64,000 bases of DNA from Sparassis latifolia (GCA_018466975.1 JAENRS010000021.1:1-64000); one strand, 5' to 3'; shown: positions 37,508 to 48,971, counted from the stretch's first letter. Made by a program: numbers and translations. Notes: generated by a model from the sequence alone, not told the origin.

Positions 37508-39811
37508 TCACCGGTCATTCTTCAAGTTATGAGTTCGAGCAGGGAGATATTTGGCGCGCTTTGCTAAAGGTAAATCCACCGGCTCTTCTTCCAACGAGCG
37601 CTTTCGATTCGTGGTCGATACAGACGAGTCCTGCTGCGCATTTCTCCCGATATAATCAACGGTAGAAGATTTGTCGTCTGCCGGCTGCGTAACCCCGGGA
37701 AGAAATATTTGGAGCAATTGACGCATCGTGTCGTGCGTCTTCAACTGGGCGACACGATCTCTGCACCATGTGATTGCCACCGTGAAGTCAAAGTAGCGCA
37801 GAAGTGGAGGAACGCGCCGCAGCTTGATTCCACCCTTCTTGGCCATCTTGTTGCTGTCTCTATTGCTCTCCATAATATCCTTAAAATGCTCGAGAGCATA
37901 GCGAGCGCTAAACCACGCGGCAAGGATCGGAAGAAGAACGTTGAGTGGCCACTGCGACGCCTCCGCACTGTCAGCAAACATGATGGGGACATCCTGGTGC
38001 ATAAAGCGGCCATCGATCATGGCTGTACGTTTGACCGAGCCACAGCGACCGTCCGCTGGACAACTGTGGAAGTATTGCGTTAAGAATTCTTCAAGGTTCG
38101 GAATATTGTTCTCCGTGGAGTTAAGGGCGACATTAAAGAGGACATGGAAAAAACTTTCGAGCTCGTCGGCAACAGTAATTGGGCTATCCGGATGGTCCAG
38201 CGAGTGAACCGACATATATGCCTGAGTACCCTGCACATATGAATTTTCGTCTGAACGGCTGTCATAACACATCAAAAAAGATCGCATACCGTTGCACCTT
38301 GAAATCTGACGGCTTCCTTCATGCTGTTGGGTCCATCATGCACAGGCCTGGAGAGTTCCCAATCGCACAGTATTCCCCGCCATTCACTTACGCCTTGAAG
38401 CACAGGCTTCTCGAAAATGAGAATATTCTCTGCACTGATATCGCAATGCATCAACCCGGCCCTCTCGACTGCCTGCCCGTGCGCTAACCATCCATCGTTA
38501 GGGTGGACGAGACCTCACGCAAAACATTAATGAACTCACCCTCCACGCAATCAGCGACGATCCCCACCAACTCCTGACCATCACGATGGTGACCCAAAGG
38601 ACGGCATACCTCTTCGACCGCAAGGCGGTAGTGGACGTAGGCCGAAGCCAAACGATCAGAAGTGGCGTGTTCCTGTGTTAACGACCTCTGGCCATCGATG
38701 TCCCCATGGCAGATAAAGGTCGGAATATGCTTGACGCCGGCCTTCTGAAGTGTCTGCAGGACGTCACCCTCCTGCTGTAACTCTGGGAATGAGACGCGCC
38801 AGACGTCCTTGAGGAACACGAATCGTTCCCCCAAGCAGTCGAACGCGACGTATCCGCGCGTCGCGCGACCCCGCAGTTCATTCGCTAGAAAAAGTGGCTT
38901 TCCCACCAGAAATTCGCGGGACTCCTCAGACCCGTCGCCGGAAGGAACGCGCAGTTTCCAGCATGCCCAATCAGGCTCCTGGATCGACTCATGGAACAAG
39001 TCGCGTGCGTATGAACTTCCGTTCACGTCGTGGTTCGCGACCTCCAGCATCAGCCGAAAATCGTCCGAGTCGAAGTCAACGAGCTCCGCGGTCACGTCAG
39101 CGCCCTGCTGCTCAGGTGACATCCGTGCAAAGGTGTGGAGGAAAGAGGCGAGATGTGGAGTGTGTTTGTATTCGAACTTGTCTGTAACGACGGCACCGGC
39201 GCGGTCCCACCGGACGAGGCGCGCATGCTCACCGAGGATGAGCACGCTGAACGCGAAACAGCGGTGCTGGTGGGAGAACATTATCCTCGCCTGGGTCGTT
39301 AGATGTTGGAGGGTCGCTATCCGTCGCGCTTCGTCCGTTCTTCTGCCTGTGTTGCGTGGAATTCTGACTTTGCCGTCGTTGTCCAAGTTTTCAAATGGGT
39401 CGTCCCTTGTGCAGTGTGGCCTGCGTAAGAACGAAAGACGATGCAGTGCCCAACCAAGGCTTTCGTCCGCGGCCGCGAAGTCATCTTCGTAGACTAATGC
39501 CGCGCAGATGTTGCTCTGGCTAGCATTGTCGCATGCTGAATCATTTTCTATTGGCTCCAGCGCGTAGCCGGGACAAAGATTGGTTTTATCAATGCATCTC
39601 TCCTGGAGATATCCATTAATTGATCAGCGAACACGCTAGGCAGAAGCGAGAATACCAGTGCAGCATAAAAACCAACGCTGGCCCCGCCGGTGTAGGGAAT
39701 TGGAAGGAACACGTCTTCCAAAGTTCGTGGCCGGTGGCTGGCGGCCAGATCCATTGGAAGAAAGAAGCGAGTAAAGTCGTCGAGGGACATTCGAACAAAG
39801 GTGGTATTCAT
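37508..39811 (-). CDS. FunK1 fungal-type protein kinase
   Basis: Predicted 711-residue FunK1 kinase, the shortest intact copy. Exons are 39811-39656, 39602-38540, 38483-38290 and 38230-37508; introns are 53, 56 and 59 bp. The start MNTTFVRMSLDDF was chosen over an upstream in-frame start because all paralogs begin here. The ATP lobe has GRATRGYVAFD and VFLKDVWR (about 280-300). The catalytic loop is HCDISAENILI (Asp about 421), then CDWELSR. Exon 4 starts GTQAYMSVHSLDHPDSP, with Gln-Ala-Tyr replacing the usual Trp-Gln-Phe. The tail carries LAKRAKYLPA, NLS-like. Its central basic linker is missing, which explains the short length. It has no close partner in the window. Confidence 0.9.
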
Positions 39812-39914
39812 TGTCGCTTGAAAAAATGTAGTCTCTGGTTTGTGTCGGTGAGTGGCAACGCGGATGTTCGATTGTGAAAGGAAACAAAGCAGACGCACTC
39901 TTAAATACAACCGG

Positions 39915-39920
39915 CACGTG
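39915..39920. promoter_or_regulatory. CACGTG box upstream of FunK1 gene
   Basis: CACGTG in the context GGCACGTGCGCC, 104 bp before the ATG at 39811, next to a TTAAATA that may act as TATA element. Confidence 0.5.
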
Positions 39921-40119
39921 CGCCGTTGGTCGAACTTCAAATTTGTTTGTGTAATGTCCCATAAATGCAGATGTGATCAAGATAGATGCTTATTTCAAGG
40001 TGGATTCCAGTATCGCTAACCCGGAAAGGATGCGTGCCGTCAGTACTCCAGTTATCATCATTGCAAAGACAGACCTCTGGTTTACGATCTGCGTGAGCAG
40101 TCTTGCATCCCCAACCTGT

Positions 40120-40202
40120 TCAGCGCGAATTTCATTCCATATAGAATGCGCCGCTGCAGGAGCAACAAAGATCAGCGCGAATTTCATTCCATATAGAATG
40201 CG
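40120..40202. repeat. 31-bp direct repeat, two copies
   Basis: Identical 31-bp copies at 40120-40150 and 40172-40202, beginning TCAGCGCGAATTTCATTC, with 21 bp between. Each contains the near-palindrome CATTCCATATAGAATG. Confidence 0.9.
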
Positions 40203-40232
40203 TCTCAGCTACCGCGTCTCAGGTTCACTACC

Positions 40233-40421
40233 GCTAAGCTATTCTTCAAAGGGTTTTCTGTCTTTCCACCGAGCCAACATCGATACTGCTGGTCATGGTT
40301 CAGCGTGCCATTACACTCGATTACAGGATACACCGGTAATATGTCACAAGCTGGTTCATGCTAAGCTATTCGAAAACTTCAAAGGGTTTTCTGTTCTTCC
40401 ACCGAGTTTTCTGTCTTCCAA
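40233..40421. repeat. imperfect direct repeats
   Basis: The run CTAAGCTATT...CTTCAAAGGGTTTTCTG...CCACCGAG occurs at 40233-40275 and again at 40361-40406. The last part (TTTTCTGTCTTCCA) follows a third time at 40407-40421. The rest of 39921-41189 shows no gene. Confidence 0.8.
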
Positions 40422-41189
40422 AGGCACATTGACACTCAGCTTCAACCCTCAAGATATCCGTGTCTGACTTCCTAGTCTGCTTCTTCGTTCCACCTTCGTT
40501 CCTCAATCTCCGTGTCTGGCAGAACGTCTGCCCACCCTGAGGTCCTCGAGACGACGCTATTTATCGCAAAGACTCGAACGTTGGTACAGACTCGGATGCA
40601 CCTGTTGGTCACATATATTAGGCTTGCATCGCGCAATTCCTGCCGACTTCTCGATCTCGACACGAAAGGCCTCTGACTCTCAATTAGAGCATGCGTTAAT
40701 GCAGTCGGTCGAGCCCACAGCGCATGTTTGTTTTGGCCGCTGCAGAAATATCTTGGTCATATTCGCCCTTCTGTGTGTCGCCGCTTGCTATAACCCAGGG
40801 GAATCTGTTCCCGACCTTTGAATATCTGGTGCATACCCGTTTCGCATTTGTTTCCTGTTCTCGTACACCGGTGATGCATGATCTGCGGATCCTTATGGCA
40901 AGTTGCACCTGTAAATAGCAAATTCTCCTACAGCTTTGTCTACCGGACGTCCTGACGCATTGCTTCAAGTTCCCGGTCATTGCAGCTGTATAGTTAAGTC
41001 ACGGTTTTCTGTATCGCATGCACTCGTATACAGTATGGTAATCTAGGTATGTCGAATGCAACATTCTACGTCCCCTGGGTACGGTTTTTCTCGCTTCACG
41101 AATATTACACCGACTGCTCTTGCGGTAATTACGACGGATAACGTGTCTTTCAACTTTTTCTGTAGTTCGCAGAGGAAAGCAGCACGGTG

Positions 41190-41206
41190 CACGTGATCGA
41201 ACGCGT
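41190..41206. promoter_or_regulatory. CACGTG plus ACGCGT pair
   Basis: CACGTG (41190-41195) is followed 5 bp later by ACGCGT (41201-41206), 100-116 bp before the ATG at 41306. In gene orientation the core GGTGCACGTGATC is identical to that of the inverted paralog starting at 24555. Confidence 0.5.
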
Positions 41207-41305
41207 CGACACTGTACTGCTTTCCGTTCTGGGAAGACAAAGAGACGTGTGGCGAGTAGCAACACGCGTGCCTGCTCTCTTTCAAGAATCTTCATTTCTG
41301 CCACC

Positions 41306-43774
41306 ATGGCCACCCACCGCTCCCAGAACCCATCTCACGAAGGATCCTCCTCTAGCGATGCCACTCTGCAGGTGCCATTCGTCACGATATCCCTTGAGAA
41401 TTTCCTTGCCGAATTTATGCCAGAACCTGATGTGGCGACTCCCCGGGGTGAACAGGATTTCAAGCACATGTTCGATGAGATGCCATCGAACGGCAACGGA
41501 GAAGAAGACCTCTACAATGCTTTGGTGCGCCTGTTCGTTCCATTCGAGCGCCGTCCAACTGACGTTTTCCAGATCAAATGTCTTCGCGAGCAAAACGCTT
41601 GCCCACAATACACAGCGGGGTGGATCACTGAATCAGTCATGGTCGACGACCATGCAGCGATTTTCCTCACTGCCGACAAGACGTCTATTAAACAGAACCT
41701 CCACTGGGCTTTCCAGCGCCTTGCCATCGTTTGCAAGCCTCACTATCACCGCGACGACCCGTTCGCGAAAGGCACGAAAAGTGATAAAAAGAATGCCGAC
41801 CGCCGCATGACCACGCGCTACCTCCTCACCACAATCGCCACCAACGTGTTCTCTCGGCAGCACCGCCACTTCTTTTTCACCGTCCTCATCCTCGGCGATC
41901 ACGCGCGCCTCCTCCGCTGGGACCGCTGCGGCGCGGTCATTACAGAGAAATTCAAATACAAGGGCACGCCACTCCTTGGGTCGTTCCTCTGGCAATTTTC
42001 ACACCTCTCACGCACGCAGCAGGGCTGTGACCCAAACGCGGAGATTGTGCAGCCTGGATCAAAAGAGGCTGAACTGGTTCGCAGATTCATCGCCACACAG
42101 CAGTCGAGCATGAGCAACTACACATACACCATGTTTCGCAAGTCAATGAATGATACGAATTGGCTGTGGTGGAAGTTACGGATCGTGCCTGAGGTAGAGG
42201 AGCTGGTGGAAGAGACGCAGGAGCATCCACGTTCGGGAAACAGAAAGCGGGCGCGGGGTGGCACCCAGCCTGGCCCGAACACTAAGCGGCGACGTGGTCC
42301 CGGTGGTCATGCTACGTTTGATAACGATAATAACGCCCCTGCGCGCTACTTCCTCGTCGGGAAGCCCCACTATGAGCAAACCAAGCTGCCTGGGCGTGGC
42401 ACGCGCGGATACATCGCGCTGGACTGCGAGGAGGAGAAACCTGTTTTCCTCAAGGATGCATGGAGATGCGATCCGCTGCCATTGAAGAAAGAAGGATGTG
42501 TCCTCAAGGCGTTGAATAATGCAAGCGTCGAGAATGTCCCGACGCTCGTTTGTCATAGCGACGTCGACAGTCAGCGCACGCGCACGCAAGACCTGTGGAC
42601 GCTTAAGAACAGCGGGGCGGCTTCGGAAAACGATGCGCCGAAGACTCTGATACATTATCGCCTTGTCCTGCGCGAGATATGTCGCCCGCTGAAACATTAT
42701 GTCACCGACAAGCAATTTTTGTACCTCGTTGTGGACTGTATAAAAGGTCAGTAAGTCCACATGTCCGATTCTCTTGCTGACATGGGAACTATGCAGCCCA
42801 CGAGCAAGCGGTAGAGCGTGCCGGGATCATGCATACTGATATCAGCCTTGGCAATATGTTGATCTACGAACAACGTAGAATCGTCAAAAAGCGAAATTCG
42901 TATCGCCAATGGGGCGGGATGCTCTGCGACTGGGAGTTTTCCAAGCCAGTCCATCTCACACCTGGCGGTGAGAAGGTATCTGAACGTGCAGAGGGTGCCA
43001 TGGTACGCTCCTGTGCTTCTGTTCTGAGACCATCCCTACTCACTTTGTCAACTGCAGTGTACTTGGGCAACGTCGGGAGTACGGACGCTTGATAATCCTG
43101 GGACACCTATCACCGTCCCGGATGAGCTGGAAGCATTCTTCCACCTTATATTGATGGTCGTTGTTCGTGACCAATCCAACAATTTGGGAGACGATGAGCA
43201 TGCATTCATCGCGGAATATTTCGATAGCCGCGCTTCAAACCCCGATCATAATCAGTACTATGTGACCTGCTCAAAGCTAAAGCGCGATGCTATGTATGAG
43301 GGCAAGATCGCGTACAAAGGAACAGCACTCCAACTGTATGAGACGGAAGACCACCTACAGTTGCACCCGTTCGACGATCTGATCTCTCTGTTGCTCAGCT
43401 GGTTTCGTGCTCACTATTCGGTCATGCTATATGACAACTGGTGCAACCCCCCCAAGCGGCGCTTGCGGAGCAACGCGGGTCAATACGTCGTTGAACCCCC
43501 TACACGTATCGCAAATCTGAAGCCGGAAGAGCTTAATCGGCGCAGAGAACTCGCCGCCGGACTCAGGACGCACCGCGCTATGCAGGATTTGATTCTGTTG
43601 TTCGCGGACAGGAAGTGGCCCCCAGTGCAGAAGCCCGTATTTGCACCGTCCCACGACCAAGCGGATAGTGATATACCTCACATGGTGTATACTGAAAAGC
43701 GCGACGTCGAAGCGGGTACGGAGGGGAATCGGTACAATAATCCGCTCAGACGTCTTGAGTCCGTCGAAATATGA
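41306..43774 (+). CDS. FunK1 fungal-type protein kinase
   Basis: Predicted 771-residue FunK1 kinase. Exons are 41306-41524, 41573-42746, 42797-43002 and 43058-43774; introns are 48, 50 and 55 bp. The first intron is a multiple of three without stop, so the unspliced frame stays open. It was placed by alignment to the 24555 gene, whose first exon has the same length. The start context CCACCATGG is strong. The ATP lobe has GRGTRGYIALD and VFLKDAWR. The catalytic loop is HTDISLGNMLI (Asp about 479), then CDWEFSK; exon 4 opens CTWATSGVRTLDNPGTP. There is a bipartite basic linker (RKRARGG, NTKRRRG) around 305-325. It pairs with the 22145 gene as an inverted duplicate and is convergent with the 44802 gene. 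Confidence 0.92.
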
Positions 43775-44801
43775 TGTGTGCGTTGGAGGGTGTTGTTCTC
43801 GTGCTGTTGATTGCACTTCTAGTTCGTACGCCTGCATACATCTGGTTGATTTTAGTTCTGCTCCTACACAGATTTACTTATTTCCTATCTATTTCCGTGT
43901 AAACTAGTTGTTGTTCACCCTTAGATTATGCAGTGCTACAACCCCCAGGGCCCAATCGTACTCATCTTGGACCAATGCGCGCGAGGCATCTGCGACTATA
44001 CCTTATATTGTGGCATGCCGGCCATCATCTCACTATATTTTCGATTGACTCCACGAGTCTATGTGGAGCTCGTCCACCCAATTGCAAGTTCAAGCTGGAG
44101 GATAGGACCCCGACCTCAGCGTCGGAGTGTTCATGAGTTTCATGCAAAGCAGACTCACCAGGTTCGCCTAGGTACTTTGAGAGAGTCTTCGCCCTTTCGC
44201 CTTCGCAAACCCTGATGACAGTGTCTCACTGATTGGTACTAGGATATCACTGACTTCTCCTTGCCGTAGGTGCGTCCTCAGTCTCGTATGCTGTGCTTAT
44301 TAAATGGTTGCGTTTCTCTAAGCTTGAGGCAGTTCTAAATTTCTTCGGTTGCTACTAAGTTACTGGTACACCTTTTGCCAGGCGCGATCATGTTCAGTAA
44401 CAATCTAATTGAGATGCGGGTCAGTGTTCTCTAGGCCCGTTCTCGCTCTCCGACAATGATCCACCAATTACATGGACGTCTGTCAAAGTTGGCTTCGGTT
44501 ACTCCACTCCAGCGTGGACACTGCGCCGTTATCTATTTCGACGAATCACACCACTGTATGAACGGAGAAGAAAAAGCGAGCACAACATATATAGTGACGA
44601 GAGATCTAGTACAGCGCACAGGTATAGCAGTGGTAATGATGCCAAAACAAATAACATTGCAACTTGCAGTTACGTGCAGTCCTGGTGGAGACGAGATCGA
44701 GAAAGTGGAAATCTGTGTCTCCTCCCACTGACATTCGAGGCTACTATCATCTTGACTTGTAGCTTCAAAGTCTAAGGCGGGGGAGGAATGTGGTGGACGC
44801 T
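43775..44801. other. intergenic between convergent kinases
   Basis: Shared 3' flank of two convergent FunK1 genes, the counterpart of 21481-22144. No coding sequence is recognised. Confidence 0.5.
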
Positions 44802-47707
44802 TCAGTCAACTTTGGATCGCTTGCTCCGACGGGAGCTCTGGAGATCTACTTCAAGACGACGCTTCGAGGCAAAGGGTGCTGCAGGAAGCTCGAGGCCCTT
44901 CTCTCTGTAGCGCGCGTAATTGTAGTTCGAAGGGACTCTGTCGGGTATCCTGTCGTGTTTAGGCCATAGTTTGCGCTCCTCCGGTGTAACACGGACCTTC
45001 TTGAATAACGTGTACGTAGGATCCTGGGTTTTCAATTTCGCAGCGAGAGGTTTTCCTATCTCTAGGATTTTCTTGGAGATAACTTGCGTGCCTTCACCAA
45101 GTTCATCCATAGTAAATTCAGCCTCGAACGCAGCCGCCTCCTGTTCTAGCAGGTAATCTTCAAGTGTTGCCTTCTTGCTATGTGCGACAGCTCCGCCCCC
45201 CCCATCAACTGCAACCTGCGAGTGATCGTCTGGTTTGACGGCCCCTTGGGGCCAATCGGTTGGTGAGAACTCTGCATATCGGGCTTTAAACCATCCCAAC
45301 ATCTCGTTGACGAGCTTATTGCACGGATGCGGCGTCTTGCCATTACTGCAAAAGAATGTGACACTTTTGTCGAGGGTTGTCTGCAATATTCCCGACTGCA
45401 TTGCATTGCGCTTGGCTGACCCGCAGGTGTAGTGAGTTTCGGAGTCGCTGACAGTACACTCGTCAAAATACTGAGACATGAAGTATGCTGGGTTCTTGAT
45501 GGAACTGTTGGTGAACTTGACGAGGTAGAAAGAAAAGACATTAAAGAATGCCTCAAGTTCGTCTGCAACTTCGACGGGCCTAGTGGGCGAGTCTAGTAGG
45601 ATGGCAGACATGAACTGCCATGTCCCCTATGAATACGAGATGAGCCTTCATTGTCAGTGAAGACGTTGACTGGACACTCACAGTACGGTCAGGTTGCCTT
45701 GCCATCCGAGTCTCCTCTGCATCCTCTCTGGCTTCATTGGTTGGTTTAGACAGCTCCCAATCGCTCAACATGCCTGTACGGACGGGAACGTTCTCACCAT
45801 TGACGGTCGTCAGCTTTTCATTAATGAGGACATTTCCTGCGCTGACATCACGGTGAATCAGCTTAGCGTCCTTCAAGGCCTGTCGATGAGCTACAAATCA
45901 CGCGTAAGCAAGTTATTGTGCATGGGGTTTGCAACAGAACGTACCATAGATGCAGTCTGCTATGATCTTCACCAACTCAAAACAATTCTCGAAATCGCTC
46001 AATGGGCGACAGACCTCTTCCACGACGAGGCGGTAATGTGTATGGGTCTTGATTGGGTTCATCTGTCCACTATAGGACTCGTGCCAGTAAGTGTCCGTCT
46101 TCGTCTGTTGTCGTTCAATGCGTACAGCATTTCCATCATCTTCAACTTCTAAAACGTCCCCGTGACAAACCATAGTCGGGACGTTTGCGACTTCTGCGTC
46201 GTTGAGAGACTGGACAATGTATCCCTCCTTCTCGATATCCGGCAGGTCTACGCGCCACACATCCTTGAGGAAGACGAACTTCTCACCCTGGCAGTCGTAC
46301 GCAATGTACCCTCGTGTAGCGCGGCCTGTCATACCTGATGCCTGAAAATGAGGCTTGCCGACCAAAAAATGTTGCAAACGTGGCTTTTTGCAGACATTCC
46401 TCCCTGCAGGTCGAGCGTCTGAGCCGTCGGTCGCCTTCCCCTTTTCCGGATGTACGGTCAGTTTCCAACACGACCAGTCATCGGGATTCTCCTTCGAGAG
46501 ATTGGGCATGGACTTGGCGAACGATTGCCTCGCGTACTCGGAGCCAGCACCTTTTGGCGGATTCTTGGCCAGCTGCTCCATGAGCTTGTAGTCTGCCGAT
46601 CCGGGTTTCACAGCAACGGCTGTCGTATCGTATCCTTGCTGTTTGTCAGTCATGTTACAGAATCGCCACAGGAACTTGCCAAGGTACTCGGTGTTCGTGT
46701 ACTTGAATTTGTTCGTGATAACAGTACCGGCCCTGTCCCAGCGAATAATTCGCGCGAAATCGCGGAGGATGAGAATCGTGAACGCGAAGCAGCGATGTTG
46801 CCGTGAAAAGAGCATTTTCGCGTAGGAGATGATCTGCCCTCGAGTGGCAGCTCGTCGGTCAGCTGGGGGCTCGTAAGCTGTCTTGAAGACCTCTCTGGAT
46901 GATTTTTCAGAAGTCATCTGAAGGGGATTCTCTTCGACGCAGTCTTCATTGTCTTCCACTGACGGGCCACCGTCTTCGTATGACTCGTTTTCATCCAGGC
47001 AATTGTCCATGTCGTCCATGTCATCCGCATCGTCCACGTCATCCCCGTCGACCTCGTCGCCTCGCTCAGCATGGTAGTGCGGGTCGTCTTCACCCTCGGC
47101 CTCCGTCTTTGGATCTTCGAACGGATCGTCCTCCGTTCTATGCTTCTTGAACTCGATCGACAGGCGCTGAAGTGCCCAATGTGGCCTACCATCCTTGAGT
47201 GACTTCCTCTGCTTGGAATTCTCAGGCAGAAACAGTGCGGCATCAACCTTCTGCCTAGAGGGCTCCGCCTTGTCGGGCTTGTTCTGCACCAGCTCGAGGA
47301 CATATCCTGTGCAAAGCTTATAGCTTCGGACGCATTTGACCTTGAGATAACCGACTCAGTCAGACTCATGATGTGCAGGAGAAGGTTAAGCTCACAAGAG
47401 GCCGGTACATTTGCTCTTCTCGTATTGTACCTTCGAGTACGTTCTCCATCTTCTTAAATGCCTTCTTGAAATTCGGCTGGAATGGTTTCTCCACCATCGC
47501 TTCAGATTCCGGAGCGAACGTTTCCATGAACTTGTCCACAGGCATCACGATAAATTTTCCGCGCATTTCTTCACGAAGATGCCGTCGTTGGTCGTGCAGA
47601 GTTTGGCCGCCGGTAGCAAATCGCGAGTTATCACGCTTGGCCTTGTGGGGAGAGCTTTGACAATTAGCAGAGAGATTGTCAGATTGGAGAGACTTAGTGG
47701 AAGACAT
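44802..47707 (-). CDS. FunK1 fungal-type protein kinase, long form
   Basis: Predicted 913-residue FunK1 kinase, the longest intact copy. Exons are 47707-47396, 47340-45945, 45890-45682 and 45626-44802; introns are 55, 54 and 55 bp. After the N-terminal segment there is a very acidic linker (about residues 155-200, with DVDDADDMDDMDN). The ATP lobe has GRATRGYIAYD and VFLKDVWR. The catalytic loop is HRDVSAGNVLI (Asp about 584, the most canonical in the window), then SDWELSK; the C-lobe is GTWQFMSAILLDSPTRP; the tail RRSKRSKVD is basic. The start could instead be the Met at 47566: a GAG|GTAAGC donor at 47723 and an AG just before that Met could form a 5' intron, as in the 10621 copy. Closest relatives are the 18922 (inverted) and 7222 copies. 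Confidence 0.92.
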
Positions 47708-47931
47708 GTTGGCGCGTGCTTACCTCCTCGAAAAGATGTGGAGGACTTTATATATTCGGCTGGAAGACGAGTGGCCAAGCTCTGCGCAATCTCGATCAGT
47801 TGGTCGGCCAGAGGTCGGCTTACAGATTTACATTACCGTGTGCAAGATCTTCTTGTCTATTGTGCCCTCCGAAACACAGCAATGTTGCTGAGGTGCGTGC
47901 GGTTGTAGCCTTGCGTTCGCAGGCCAGCGAC

Positions 47932-47962
47932 CACGTGCACCGCGTCCAATGCCTGGCACGTG
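47932..47962. promoter_or_regulatory. two CACGTG boxes upstream of FunK1 gene
   Basis: CACGTG at 47932-47937 and again at 47957-47962, 225-255 bp before the ATG at 47707. The first sits in GACCACGTGCACCGCG as in the 10621 copy. A TATA-like TATATAAAG (gene strand) lies near 47742. Confidence 0.5.
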
Positions 47963-48245
47963 ATTCTGTCGCGCGTCTACAGCAGAGGATGGTTTCTCGT
48001 TGGTCTCCTTCCTCAGATATTCATTCAGGCAAATTTTTGATTTAATTGATACCACTCTCTGGTGGAAATTTCTGGGGATTTTTTTGCACAATTTCTCGCC
48101 GCTTACCAGTGGCCGCCTGAGCGTAGCTGCATGTTTCTCGTCCACACTGGGGGCAAAAGCGGATGTTCTGACGCGGAACAGTGTCTGAACATCCAAGGAA
48201 CAGATTACGTTTTTGGATATGTCACATTTTCCGAACATGGTAAGG

Positions 48246-48387
48246 AACATCCAATATGTCTCGCACAATGTTCCATGGGAGAGCACGCTGGAGACACGTT
48301 GCATATATCGTTCTGGAACATATAATATGTCTTACGCAATGTCTCGTTGGAGAACATCCTGCAGACTTGCTGCATTTTTCATTCTGG
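48246..48387. repeat. tandem duplication, 71-bp period
   Basis: Two diverged units start with AACAT at 48246 and 48317 and end in TTCTGG. They match at about two thirds of positions, and a third partial unit may follow. Confidence 0.7.
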
Positions 48388-48659
48388 AACATTTATCATT
48401 TCGCTCCTATATTCTGGGCTTGTCTCTCGGCAGGATATGCTCCGTATAATGAGGATTTCCCACGGCCAAACACGTTACATTTCTGGCCGCCGTTAATCTT
48501 CAGAACATTGTGAGGAGATGTTAAGTGCTCCTACTCCAAGCGTACAAGATGTCCTGTGCACCAAGAACATCTGCAGTACATGTATGATACATACTAAAGG
48601 CATGCCGCTCGAACATGCGTCATCCATTGGAGGGAAATGAAACATGTTCTGCTCCGTGA

Positions 48660-48900
48660 CATGCGTGACCAGAATCGCGTTGCGAATCGCGTGACAGGAA
48701 TCGCCTGGCGAATCGTCTCACAGGAATCTTTTCCCGAAGTGCGTGGCGAGAATCTTTTCCTGAATCCGCGTAACAGGAATTTTTCCTGAATCCGCATAAC
48801 GGAATCACATTTGAATCCGCGTGACAGGAATCGCACGAATCCGCGTGACAGGAATCGCACCTCGAATCCGCTGCTGCGAAAGCGGAGCGCAAATCTCATT
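48660..48900. repeat. minisatellite, about 20-25 bp unit
   Basis: Roughly ten imperfect units of the type GAATCCGCGTGACAG followed by GAATCGC. The last units (48810-48870) are the most regular. The earlier ones are shortened or mutated. Confidence 0.85.
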
Positions 48901-48971
48901 AATTAATGTGCAGCGCGAATCACATTCGAACGCAACTCATGCGCGTCGTGACAGGAACACACGATAACGAG

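Noticed and set aside
37325..37567. Plus-strand frame rich in Glu/Ser (ESEEGEESEEGE)
   Set aside because: It is a purine-rich simple repeat read in frame and overlaps the 3' end of the kinase on the other strand. There is no support as a gene.
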